NCBI GenBank assembly: GCA_041394725.1
Contig: JAWKHR010000060.1
Span: 1-37,078, forward strand
Source of the DNA: JAWKHR01 sp041394725
GTDB taxonomy: Bacteria; Acidobacteriota; Vicinamibacteria; Vicinamibacterales; SCN-69-37
Direction: 5' to 3'
Length of the DNA stretch: 37,078 nt
Part shown: positions 18,445-28,413 of the stretch, in pieces
Layout: every line of letters begins with the position of its first letter
Numbering within the stretch: position 1 is the first letter of the stretch
Position numbers and translations under genes: made by a program
The notes under the pieces: model-generated
What the model was told of the DNA's origin: nothing
Seen by the model: only the letters and a program-made list of their open reading frames with translations
Databases searched by the model: none

Positions 18445-19224
18445 ATGCCCGCCTATCATCCCGGTTCCTTCTGCTGGTTCGAGCTGGCCACGACCGACCA
18501 CGCCGGCGCGAAGCGCTTCTACGGCGACCTGTTCGGCTGGACGAGCGAGGACGCGGCCATGGGTCCGACGGGCGCGTACACGACGTTCAAGATGAACGGC
18601 CGCGAGGTCGCGGCGGCCTATCCGATGATCGCCGAGCAGGCGGCGCAGGGCATTCCGTCGAACTGGCTGCCGTACGTCGCGGTGGAGACGGCCGACGAGT
18701 GCGTGGCGCGCACGACGGCGCTCGGCGGCCAGGTGCACATGCCGGGCACCGACGTGGCCGACCTCGGGCGGATGGCGGTGCTGGCGGATCCGACGGGCGC
18801 GGTCTTCGCCATCTGGCAGGCGAAGTCACAGCCCGGGGCGGAATTCGCGTCCGGTTTCGGCGCCCCCTGCTGGGTCGAGCTGAGCTCGCCCGATCCCGAC
18901 CGCGCGGCGGACTTCTACGGCCGGCTCTTCGCGTGGCGGATGAGCGAGGGCCGGAGCGAGAACCCCGCCAAGCCGGGCGAGTACATCCACATCTCGTGCA
19001 ACGACCGCTACGTCGGCGGCATGATCCCGAAGCTGACGCGCGAGCCCGGCGCGCCACCCCACTGGCTGACGTATTTCTCCGTGGAGAGCTGCGAACGCTC
19101 GACGGCGAAGGCCTTCTCGCTCGGTGGCCGGCCGTTCGTGGACACCATGCAGATCGGCGACGAAGGGCGGATCTCGGTCATCGGCGATCCGCAGGGCGCG
19201 GTCTTCGCGCTGCACCAGAAGTAG
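18445..19224 (+). CDS. VOC (glyoxalase-fold) family protein
   Basis: A 259-residue protein made of two vicinal-oxygen-chelate modules. The first (about 5-125) opens with GSFCWFELATTDHAGAKRFYGDLFGW and closes with MAVLADPTGAVFAIWQ; the second (about 135-258) opens with APCWVELSSPDPDRAADFYGRLFAW and closes with ISVIGDPQGAVFALHQK. Both modules lack some of the His/Glu metal ligands expected of active glyoxalases, so a catalytic role is doubtful; relatives are annotated as hydroxylase-like or bleomycin-resistance-like proteins. A TATAGT box lies only 6 bases before ATG 18445, so the message may be leaderless. It converges on the permease gene at 19250 with a shared hairpin at the stops. Confidence 0.85.
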   Translation: MPAYHPGSFCWFELATTDHAGAKRFYGDLFGWTSEDAAMGPTGAYTTFKMNGREVAAAYPMIAEQAAQGIPSNWLPYVAVETADECVARTTALGGQVHMPGTDVADLGRMAVLADPTGAVFAIWQAKSQPGAEFASGFGAPCWVELSSPDPDRAADFYGRLFAWRMSEGRSENPAKPGEYIHISCNDRYVGGMIPKLTREPGAPPHWLTYFSVESCERSTAKAFSLGGRPFVDTMQIGDEGRISVIGDPQGAVFALHQK

Positions 19225-19253
19225 CGCGGGCGATCGCGGGGATCGCCCGCTAC
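19221..19253. terminator. Hairpin spanning both convergent stop codons
   Basis: GCGGGCGATC (19226-19235) pairs perfectly with GATCGCCCGC (19241-19250) around a 5-base loop, and GTA/TAC extends the stem after a two-base bulge. The arms include the TAG stops of the VOC gene and of the opposite permease gene. It has no U-run, so it would act on its own only weakly, but it is symmetric and could stop both transcripts. Confidence 0.55.
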
Positions 19254-21889
19254 TCCCGCAGCGTTTCCGCCGGATCGAGCCGCAGGATCCGCAGCGACGG
19301 CACGACGCTCGCCACCCCCGCGACGAGCAGCATGAACCCGGCGACGGCGGCGTAGGTCGCCGGATCGCGCTCGGTCACGCCCCAGAGGAACGCCTCGACC
19401 AGGCGCGTGGCCGGGATCGACAGCAGCCCCCCCAGCATCGCGCCGATCGCGGCCAGGAGGATCCCGCCGCCCGCCACCGCGCGCATCGTCCCGGCCGGCG
19501 TCGCGCCGAGCGCGAGCCGGATGCCGAATTCGCGCCGGCGCTCCTGCACCGCATGGGCGATCAGGCCGTGGATGCCGATCGCCGAGAGCAGCAGCGCGGC
19601 ACCGGCGAGGAGCGCGGCCAGCGTCATCAGCAGCCGCTGCCGGCTCGTCGCCCGCGCCATCACCTGGTCCATCGTCGTGATGTCGTCGATCGGCAGCATC
19701 GGATCGGACTCGCGGATCGCGGTGCGCAGCGCCTCGGCGGCCACCGATGCGGATCGCGCGCGCACGGTCCACACCGGCCAGAACCAGGTGTGCAGGGTCC
19801 GCAGCGCGGCGTCGGTCGTCTGCGACGCCGGCACGAGCACCAGCGGCAGCGACACGATCGGCCCCGGCGTGATCTCGTCGAGCCGGAAGCTCTGGGTCTG
19901 CTGCACGTCGCCCATCACGCCGACGATCTCGCGTTCCTCGCCCATGATGGCGATGCGGCGCCCGATCGCGGGCCGCTGGGGCGAGTAGATGCGCACCCAG
20001 GTCTGGTTGACGACGGCCACCGGCGGCGTGTCGATCCGGTCGCGGTCGGTGAAGGCGCGGCCGTCGCGCAGCGGGATCCGGAACGTGTCGAGAAACCCCG
20101 GCGTGACGTACATCGCGTTGGTGATCGTGCGCGTCAGGTCGGGGTCGTCCGGCATCGCGAAGCCGAGGTTGAGGAGCCGCGCGTAGGGCAGCTCGAGCGA
20201 CACCGACGCGGCCTCGATGCCGGGCGTGGCCTCGAGACGGCGCAGCGTGTCGTCGAACAGCCGGTTCACGCGCTCGGCCGACTCGTACCGCTTGTCCTGC
20301 ATCGACGCGGTCGTCGTCACGAGGCCGTCCGGATCGAAGCCGGGGTCGAGGCCGCGGAGCTGGACGAAGGTACGGATCAGCAGGCCCGCCGAGACGAGGA
20401 GCACCACGCCGAGAGCCACTTCGGCGACGACGAGGAGGCGGCGCGGCCAGTGGCGGGCCGACCCGGCGATCGACCGCGAGCCGCCGTCGGTCATCGCGGC
20501 CTGCACGCGGATGCGGCTCGCCTGGAGCGCGGGCACGAGGCCGAACAGGACGCTCGTCACGAGCGAGGCGAGGAGCGTCACGGCCACGACCGTGCCGTCG
20601 AGCGAGACCGCGTCCCACTCGCCGAAGACGTCCGAGCCGAGGTCCTTCAGCCACTCCAGGCCGACGTACCCGACGCCGAGGCCGATGGCGCCGCCGAGCA
20701 CCGCGATGATCGCGGCCTCGACCATGAGCTGGCGCACCACGGCACGCCGGCCGCTGCCGAGCGCCATCCGCGTGGCGATCTCCTTCACGCGGCCGGCGCC
20801 GCGCGCGAGCAGCAGCGCGGCCAGGTTGACGCACGCCACGAGCAGCACGATGCCGACCGACACGGCGAGCATCACGATCGGCTGGCTCAGGCCGTAGCTC
20901 GTCGCCATGGCCTGCTGCATCGGCTCGAGGCCCTCGACCATCATCACGCCCTCGCGTGGCCGGCCGCGGCTCTCGAAGAGATCGGGCGTGCTGAGGCTCG
21001 CGAGTTCGCCCGCCGCCTGCGCCCAGGTGACGCCGGGCCGCAGCCGCGCGATGACCTCGTAGTTGGTGCCGCCGCCTTCCCCGCGCGTGGACGGCCGCAA
21101 CGGCGTCCACAGGTCCGGGTCGGCCCAGGACTCGAACCCTTCCGGCATGACGCCGATCACGGCGTACGGCTCGCCGCGGAGGAAGACGGTCTGGCCGAGG
21201 ATGTCCGGCTTGCCGCCGTAGGCGCGCTGCCACAGCCGGTAGCTCAGGATCGTGACGGCGGGGCCGTTCGGGACGTCCTCCTCGCGCTGGAACTCCCGTC
21301 CGACGAGCGGCGCGACGCCGAGGACGCGGAAGTAGCCGGCGCTGACCCGCTGCTGGCGCGCGATGACCGCGGTCTCGCCGAGGATCATGTTCACGCCGCT
21401 GCCGCCACCGCTCAGGACCGCGGCGTCGATCGACGGCACGCGGTCGCGCGCGGCCTCCCACTGGCGGCCGTCCTGCGAGATGTCGGTGTCGATCACCGCG
21501 CCGTCGGCGCCGATGTAATGCGTGACGACCATCGCCAGGCGATCCGGCTCCGGATACGGAAGCGGCGCGAGCAGCAGCGAGTGCGCCAGGCTGAACACGG
21601 CGGCGTTGGCGCCGATCGCGAGCGCGAGCGTGAGCACGGCGGTGACCGTGAAGGCCGGCGACCGGCGCAGCACGCGCACGCCGTACTTCAGGTCGCGCCA
21701 GAGCGCGTCGACGATCGGCAGTCTGGACATGTCGCTGATTTCCTCCAGCTTCGCGCGCGGGTTGCCGAAGCGCAGCCGGGCCTCGCGGCGCGCCTCCTCG
21801 GGGGTGCGGCCCTCGGCGACGAGCTGCTCGACGTACAGCTCGAGGTGCGCGCGGATCTCCTCCTCGCGTTCGTGGGGCGCGGGCGCCAT
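19250..21889 (-). CDS. ADOP-type FtsX/MacB-like permease
   Basis: An 879-residue duplicated permease. The cytoplasmic prefix (about 1-75) is of the common permease-prefix type: EREEEIRAHLELYVEQLVAEGRTPEEARREARLRFGN, then LWRDLKYGVRVLRRSPAFT leading into the first helix. The periplasmic domain shows VSAGYFRVLGVAPLVGREF and AVIGVMPEGFESW; the first FtsX part has CVNLAALLLARGAGRVKEIATRMALGSGRR. The second half has VTPGFLDTFRIPLRDGRAF and VQERRREFGIRLALGATPAG and ends at TLRE. ATG 21889 overlaps the PadR stop by one base (TGATG), which fixes the start and shows coupling. Transport substrate unknown; no ATPase in the window. Confidence 0.92.
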   Translation of the reverse strand: MAPAPHEREEEIRAHLELYVEQLVAEGRTPEEARREARLRFGNPRAKLEEISDMSRLPIVDALWRDLKYGVRVLRRSPAFTVTAVLTLALAIGANAAVFSLAHSLLLAPLPYPEPDRLAMVVTHYIGADGAVIDTDISQDGRQWEAARDRVPSIDAAVLSGGGSGVNMILGETAVIARQQRVSAGYFRVLGVAPLVGREFQREEDVPNGPAVTILSYRLWQRAYGGKPDILGQTVFLRGEPYAVIGVMPEGFESWADPDLWTPLRPSTRGEGGGTNYEVIARLRPGVTWAQAAGELASLSTPDLFESRGRPREGVMMVEGLEPMQQAMATSYGLSQPIVMLAVSVGIVLLVACVNLAALLLARGAGRVKEIATRMALGSGRRAVVRQLMVEAAIIAVLGGAIGLGVGYVGLEWLKDLGSDVFGEWDAVSLDGTVVAVTLLASLVTSVLFGLVPALQASRIRVQAAMTDGGSRSIAGSARHWPRRLLVVAEVALGVVLLVSAGLLIRTFVQLRGLDPGFDPDGLVTTTASMQDKRYESAERVNRLFDDTLRRLEATPGIEAASVSLELPYARLLNLGFAMPDDPDLTRTITNAMYVTPGFLDTFRIPLRDGRAFTDRDRIDTPPVAVVNQTWVRIYSPQRPAIGRRIAIMGEEREIVGVMGDVQQTQSFRLDEITPGPIVSLPLVLVPASQTTDAALRTLHTWFWPVWTVRARSASVAAEALRTAIRESDPMLPIDDITTMDQVMARATSRQRLLMTLAALLAGAALLLSAIGIHGLIAHAVQERRREFGIRLALGATPAGTMRAVAGGGILLAAIGAMLGGLLSIPATRLVEAFLWGVTERDPATYAAVAGFMLLVAGVASVVPSLRILRLDPAETLRE

Positions 21890-22242
21890 CACTCGGTCTC
21901 GGGCCGCATCACGCGGCCGATCGCGTCCACGAGCGTCTCCCACCGCGCGGTCTCGGCCTCGAGCTGGCGGCGGCCCTTCGGCGTGAGGCGGTAGAACCGC
22001 GCGCGGCGGCCGCTGTCGGAGACGCCCCAGTCGGCGGCGATCCAGCCCCGATCCTCGAGGCGGTGCAGGGCGGGATAGAGCGAGCCCTGCTCGACGAGCA
22101 GCACGTCCTCGGATCGGCGCTCGATGGCCTGCGCGATGAACAGGCCGTGGGCCGGCCCGACGCGCAGGATCCGCAGGATGAGCATGTCCAGGGTCCCCGC
22201 CATGAGGTCCCCCTCCCCGGCCGTCTTCCGTCGTCGTCCCAT
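21889..22242 (-). CDS. PadR-family transcriptional regulator of the ADOP cluster
   Basis: A 117-residue winged-helix regulator of the small acidobacterial PadR type: GTLDMLILRILRVGPAHGLFIAQAIERRS, recognition segment LVEQGSLYPALHRLEDRGWIAADWG, and wing GRRARFYRLTPKGRRQLEAETARW, then a short C-terminal helix. The motif SLYPALHRLEDRGWI is the most typical PadR signature. It precedes and overlaps the permease gene at 21889. An AGAGGA ribosome-binding site precedes ATG 22242, and a perfect 15-base palindrome lies 12 bases upstream. It shares a 128-bp spacer with the divergent kinase gene, which it could also influence. Confidence 0.92.
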   Translation of the reverse strand: MGRRRKTAGEGDLMAGTLDMLILRILRVGPAHGLFIAQAIERRSEDVLLVEQGSLYPALHRLEDRGWIAADWGVSDSGRRARFYRLTPKGRRQLEAETARWETLVDAIGRVMRPETE

Positions 22243-22254
22243 GAGATCCTCTCG

Positions 22255-22269
22255 CCTAGAATTTCTAGG
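22255..22269. promoter_or_regulatory. Palindromic operator candidate for PadR 22242
   Basis: CCTAGAATTTCTAGG is a perfect 7+1+7 palindrome and the only AT-rich stretch in this spacer. Reading leftwards it also contains a TAGAAA -10-like hexamer, so a bound dimer would cover the promoter. It differs from the repeat before PadR 15307, which suggests separate specificities. Confidence 0.6.
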
Positions 22270-22353
22270 TCAGGGGATTGGACGAGAGAACGGCGCCGGA
22301 AGTTGGCGCGGGGAACCGGGGCGGGGTGGAACCCCCGATTCCGGGTGCCGTCC

Positions 22354-22361
22354 TATAGAAT
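22354..22361 (+). promoter_or_regulatory. -10 box of the kinase gene
   Basis: TATAGAAT ends 9 bases before ATG 22371. No good -35 is present at the proper distance. The spacing suggests a leaderless or very short leader. Confidence 0.45.
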
Positions 22362-22370
22362 CGGGTGCTC

Positions 22371-25328
<2,958 letters not shown>

Positions 25329-25467
25329 TGGGGGTCGTCGAGTCCTTTGGAGGCCGTGGGGAGAGCCCGAGGGCCATGGGGACATGGGGCGACGGGGGAC
25401 GCGGGGAGAGCCGGGGAGATTTCAAGTTCCTGCTGGCTCAGCGCAGCCGGGAGAGCTCAAAACCTGG

Positions 25468-25884
25468 GGAGTGTCAGGATTTCTGTGTGTGAGGCGCGTT
25501 TGGTTCTGGCGGGCGGTGGGCGCCTGCACTGGGGCGCCCGCCGCCCGCGGGGCATCGTAGCGCACCTCAGACCTGGCTCGTGAAGCGATCCTCGTAGAGG
25601 ATCGCAAACTGCGCGTCGAGGGGCCGGGTCTGCCAGGCGCTGACCTCGGCCGCGCCGGGCGGGTAGCCCAGGTGGTGGCTCAGCTCGGCGCCGAGCGCCC
25701 GCTCGATCAGCGCTTTCTTCAGCCGGCGGCCCGCGGTCTCGACCTCCGCCGCCGTCAACGGCCCATCACGGACGAACTGGTCCAGGATCTCCGACGCGAC
25801 CGGGGCCAAGGCCTCCCGTGGGGACTGCTTCGGCTTGCGGGGCATAGGAACCCATCGAGCCCCACACACAAATTCGACAGGCTC
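25468..25884. mobile_element. Miniature IS256-family derivative
   Basis: The insert is flanked by a perfect 18-bp direct repeat, GGAGAGCTCAAAACCTGG, at 25450-25467 and 25885-25902. Its ends are imperfect inverted repeats of about 25 bases: GAGTGTCAGGATTTCTGTGT on the left and, on the other strand, GAGCCTGTCGAATTTGTGTG on the right, both like the TGTCxxATTTxTGTGT ends of IS256-type elements. It contains only a shrunken transposase frame, so it cannot move by itself. The 18-bp duplication is longer than the 8-9 bp usual for the family. Confidence 0.7.
25567..25845 (-). pseudogene. Internally deleted IS256-family transposase
   Basis: A 92-residue open frame (start at 25845; an upstream ATG at 25869 is possible). 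The first 70 residues look like the N-terminus of an IS256/Mutator-type transposase: MPRKPKQ, LTAAEVETAGRRLKKALIER and ALGAELSHHLGYPPGA. The frame then jumps to EVSAWQTRPLD, which resembles a segment some hundred residues further on in such proteins, and finishes with AQFAILYEDRFTSQV, which resembles the extreme C-terminus. The DDE catalytic core is absent. Two in-frame deletions that keep both termini explain this best. Deletion points are inferred from family memory, not from an alignment. Confidence 0.75.
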
Positions 25885-26015
25885 GGAGAGCTCAAAACCT
25901 GGAGAGTCCGATCAACGCTCTCCCCACGTCCCCCGTCGCCCCACGTCCCCACGGCCCCTGCTTTCCCCACGGCCCCATGGCCCGCTTTCCACGGCCCCCA
26001 TCAGCTCCACGGCCT

Positions 26016-27227
26016 CTAGCGCCCGAAGCCCAGCACCTCATCTTCTTTTCTCGACTCGCCCCGGGCCGCGCGCAGCGCGGCGCGCGCGGCGTGCCAGGCA
26101 AGGCTCTCGCCGTGCCAGCCGAGCGCGATCGCGAAGAAGTGGAACGGGAAGTTGCGGTGCGCGCCGATCCAGGGCAATCCGTCGGCCGTGGAGGTGAGCG
26201 GCAGGTCCCACCCGAACCCCGCGGGCAGCCCGGAGATGGCCGGGTAGCGCAGCGACAGCTCGTACATCAGCTCGGCCGTGTGTCTGACGACGGCCTTGTC
26301 GCGCGCGCGCGGCGCGAGCGGGGCGCCCGCGGCGCCGGCGAACATCGCCCGGCCGTCGGGCAGCCAGCGCAGCCAGCGCGGATCGGCCGGGTCGTCGGTG
26401 AGGACGCCCGCCCGGCGTCCGACGGCGCGGCGCATCGCCGTCGGCAGCGGCTCGGTGACCACGGCGAACGCGTCCTGGCGGCGCACGTGCCGCCGGAGCT
26501 GGCCGAACAGGCGGCCGGGATCGCCGGTGGCCACGTAGACGAGCGACGTCTCGATGGCGCCGTCGGCCAGGACGACACGCGCCTCCTTGCGGGTGAACGT
26601 GGTGCGCCGGACGGGTGACCGCTCGAAGATCCTCGCGCCCCGCGCCTTCGCCTTCTGGGCGATCGCCAGCGTCGCCCGCACCGGGTCGAGCACGAACGCC
26701 TCTCGCGCCCGGAGCGCGCCGGCCGAGTCGGTGCCGAGTTCGGCGTCCACGGCCGCCGGCACCAGCCAGGGCGTGACGAGACCCGCCTTGCGGCGCGCCG
26801 CCTGCTCACGCCGAAGCTCCGCCGCGCGATCGCCCGTCCGCGCATTGATCACGAGCGGGGCCGGCGCGAGGTCGCAGCGGATGCCCGCCCGGCGGATCGC
26901 CGATGCGAATTCGAGCGACGCCCGGCGCGTGGCCTGCCACGCCGCGCGCGCCACGCGACGGCCATGCGCCGCTTCCGCATCGCGATACGACGCGCCGGGT
27001 TCGGGCACGAGCACGCCCATCCCCGCCGCCGTCGATCCGGACGCGAGGCGCTCCGCCTCGACGAGCACCACGTCGAGCCCGGCCTGCGCGAACACCCACG
27101 CGGCGGTGCAGCCCGTCAGCCCGCCGCCGATGACGACGACATCGGCGGTCGTGTCGCCGCGGAAAGCCGGAAACGACCGGCGGCGCGTCTGCGGATTCCG
27201 CTGATCCCAGTAGCGTTTCGCGTGCAT
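26016..27227 (-). CDS. FAD-dependent oxidoreductase (DAO family)
   Basis: A 403-residue flavoprotein of the D-amino-acid oxidase/glycine oxidase type. The dinucleotide-binding motif is at residues 30-55 (VVVIGGGLTGCTAAWVFAQAGLDVVLVEAE), followed by ASGSTAAGMGVLVPEPG. The C-terminal FAD region includes LPAGFGWDLPLTSTADGLPWIGAH and FFAIALGWHGESLAWHAA. Relatives oxidise amines or amino acids; the substrate cannot be told. The N-terminus MHAKRYWDQRNPQ resembles the gamma-glutamylputrescine oxidase-like subgroup, but that is weak evidence. A TATTCT box lies 6 bases before ATG 27227, so it may be leaderless; the Ada gene ends 56 bases upstream on the same strand. Confidence 0.87.
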   Translation of the reverse strand: MHAKRYWDQRNPQTRRRSFPAFRGDTTADVVVIGGGLTGCTAAWVFAQAGLDVVLVEAERLASGSTAAGMGVLVPEPGASYRDAEAAHGRRVARAAWQATRRASLEFASAIRRAGIRCDLAPAPLVINARTGDRAAELRREQAARRKAGLVTPWLVPAAVDAELGTDSAGALRAREAFVLDPVRATLAIAQKAKARGARIFERSPVRRTTFTRKEARVVLADGAIETSLVYVATGDPGRLFGQLRRHVRRQDAFAVVTEPLPTAMRRAVGRRAGVLTDDPADPRWLRWLPDGRAMFAGAAGAPLAPRARDKAVVRHTAELMYELSLRYPAISGLPAGFGWDLPLTSTADGLPWIGAHRNFPFHFFAIALGWHGESLAWHAARAALRAARGESRKEDEVLGFGR

Positions 27228-27283
27228 CGGGACAGAATACCGGAAGGTCCTGAGGGTCCCAAGGTCCTGAGGGTCCTGGGCCT

Positions 27284-28348
27284 CTACCTTCGACGTCCCT
27301 CCCGCGCTGCCGCCTCCTCCTTCTCCAGCAGGCGAGCCTTGCGTTCCGTGCCCCACCGGTAACCGCCGCCGGAACCCGTCGCGGGCACGACACGGTGGCA
27401 GGGGACGACGAGCGCGACCGGGTTGGTCGCGCAGGCGCGGGCGACGGCACGGGTGGCGGTCGGGCGGCCGATCGCGCGGGCGACGTCGGCGTACGTGCGG
27501 GTCTGGCCGCGCGGGATCCGCGTGAGCGCGCGCCACACCTTCCACTGGAACGCCGTGCCGACGATGTCGAGCGGCAGGTCCGGCGGCGCGTCCGACGATT
27601 CGACCAGCGCGCGTGCCGCGCGCGCCAGCCGGGCGGCGACGGGCGACGGTGCCGGCGCGATCTCCGCGCGCGGGAACTCGCGCGCGAGCGTGTCCCGGAG
27701 GCCCGCCTCGTCCTCCCCGATGGCCACGAAGCACAGGCCCTTCGACGTCGCGGCAACCAGGATCCGCCCGATGGGCGAGCCGGTGATCGCCCAGTCGAGG
27801 CGCGCGCCGGCGCCGCCGCGACGGTAGGTGGCCGGGGTCATCGCCGGGCGTTCGCCGGCGCCGTAGATCCGGCTCGGTGATCCGTAGCCGGCCTCGTAGA
27901 TCGCGTCGGTCACCGATCGACCGTCGCGCAGCGTCTCGAGGAACCTGCGATGACGGCAGGCGGCGGCGTACTCGCGCGGCGCCAGCCCGAGCGTACGTCG
28001 GAACGCGCGTTGCAGGCGCACCGGGCTGCCGCCGGCGATCGCGCCGAGGGCGGCCGGCGTCCAGCGGCGCTCCGGTGATCGCGCCATGGCCTCGCACGCG
28101 CGACGGACCAGCGCGGTCGCGGCCGACGCCGCGCGCGGCGACTCCGGGCGGCACCGGCGGCACGCCCGGAATCCGCCGGCCTTCGCCATCGCCGGCGACG
28201 GAAAGAACCGCACCCGGTCCCGGCGCGGCCGCCGGCTCGCGCACGACGGCCGGCAGAACACATGGGTCGAGGTCACGCCGTAGACGAACAGCCCGTCCGC
28301 ACCGGGGTCCCGCGTCTCGACCGCTCGCCAGAGTCGTTCGGTGTCCAT
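27284..28348 (-). CDS. ada: Ada-type DNA methylation repair protein and regulator
   Basis: A 354-residue protein with all three Ada parts. The N-terminal zinc domain has four cysteines, C32, C36, C63 and C66, in VFCRPSC and CRRC; C32 corresponds to the residue that takes methyl groups from phosphotriesters. An AraC-type helix-turn-helix region follows (about 80-180, with GGSPVRLQRAFRRTLGLAPREY and VTDAIYEAGYGSPSRIY). The C-terminal O6-alkylguanine transferase domain has FQWKVWRALTRIPRGQTRTYADVA and the acceptor C317 in VVPCHRV. It removes alkyl groups from DNA and, when methylated, activates repair genes, probably including itself. A TACGCT box lies 6 bases before the start. No alkB or alkA gene is adjacent. 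Confidence 0.93.
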   Translation of the reverse strand: MDTERLWRAVETRDPGADGLFVYGVTSTHVFCRPSCASRRPRRDRVRFFPSPAMAKAGGFRACRRCRPESPRAASAATALVRRACEAMARSPERRWTPAALGAIAGGSPVRLQRAFRRTLGLAPREYAAACRHRRFLETLRDGRSVTDAIYEAGYGSPSRIYGAGERPAMTPATYRRGGAGARLDWAITGSPIGRILVAATSKGLCFVAIGEDEAGLRDTLAREFPRAEIAPAPSPVAARLARAARALVESSDAPPDLPLDIVGTAFQWKVWRALTRIPRGQTRTYADVARAIGRPTATRAVARACATNPVALVVPCHRVVPATGSGGGYRWGTERKARLLEKEEAAAREGRRR

Positions 28349-28413
28349 GGGCTCAGCGTAGAACGAGGCCGTTCCGCCCGGCTATCCGGGGAACGACGCG
28401 CAATTGGCGCCGA

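Larger units (their letters stand above)
25352..25977. repeat. G-rich hairpin element split by an insertion
   Basis: The region 25329-26015 between the convergent kinase and oxidoreductase genes has no intact gene. Its two ends are arms of one inverted repeat: 25371-25411 and 25917-25957 match over 41 bases with three mismatches (core GGGGACGTGGGGCGACGGGG or its complement), and weaker pairing extends to about 25352 and 25977. Between the arms lies a loop of about 70 bases, now broken by a 417-bp insert at 25468-25884. A close relative with the same arms is at 33338-33567. Confidence 0.8.

Noticed and set aside
14842..18738. A 1298-codon open frame on the minus strand
   Set aside because: It is antisense to a PadR gene and two ADOP permeases with clear domains; its product is low-complexity Arg/Glu/Asp/His-rich, typical of the complementary frame of GC-rich genes.
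19124..21994. A 956-codon open frame on the plus strand
   Set aside because: Antisense to the ADOP permease at 19250; no domain, composition of a shadow frame.
25352..25977. CRISPR array
   Set aside because: Repeats are inverted, purine-biased and without evenly spaced unique spacers; no cas genes.
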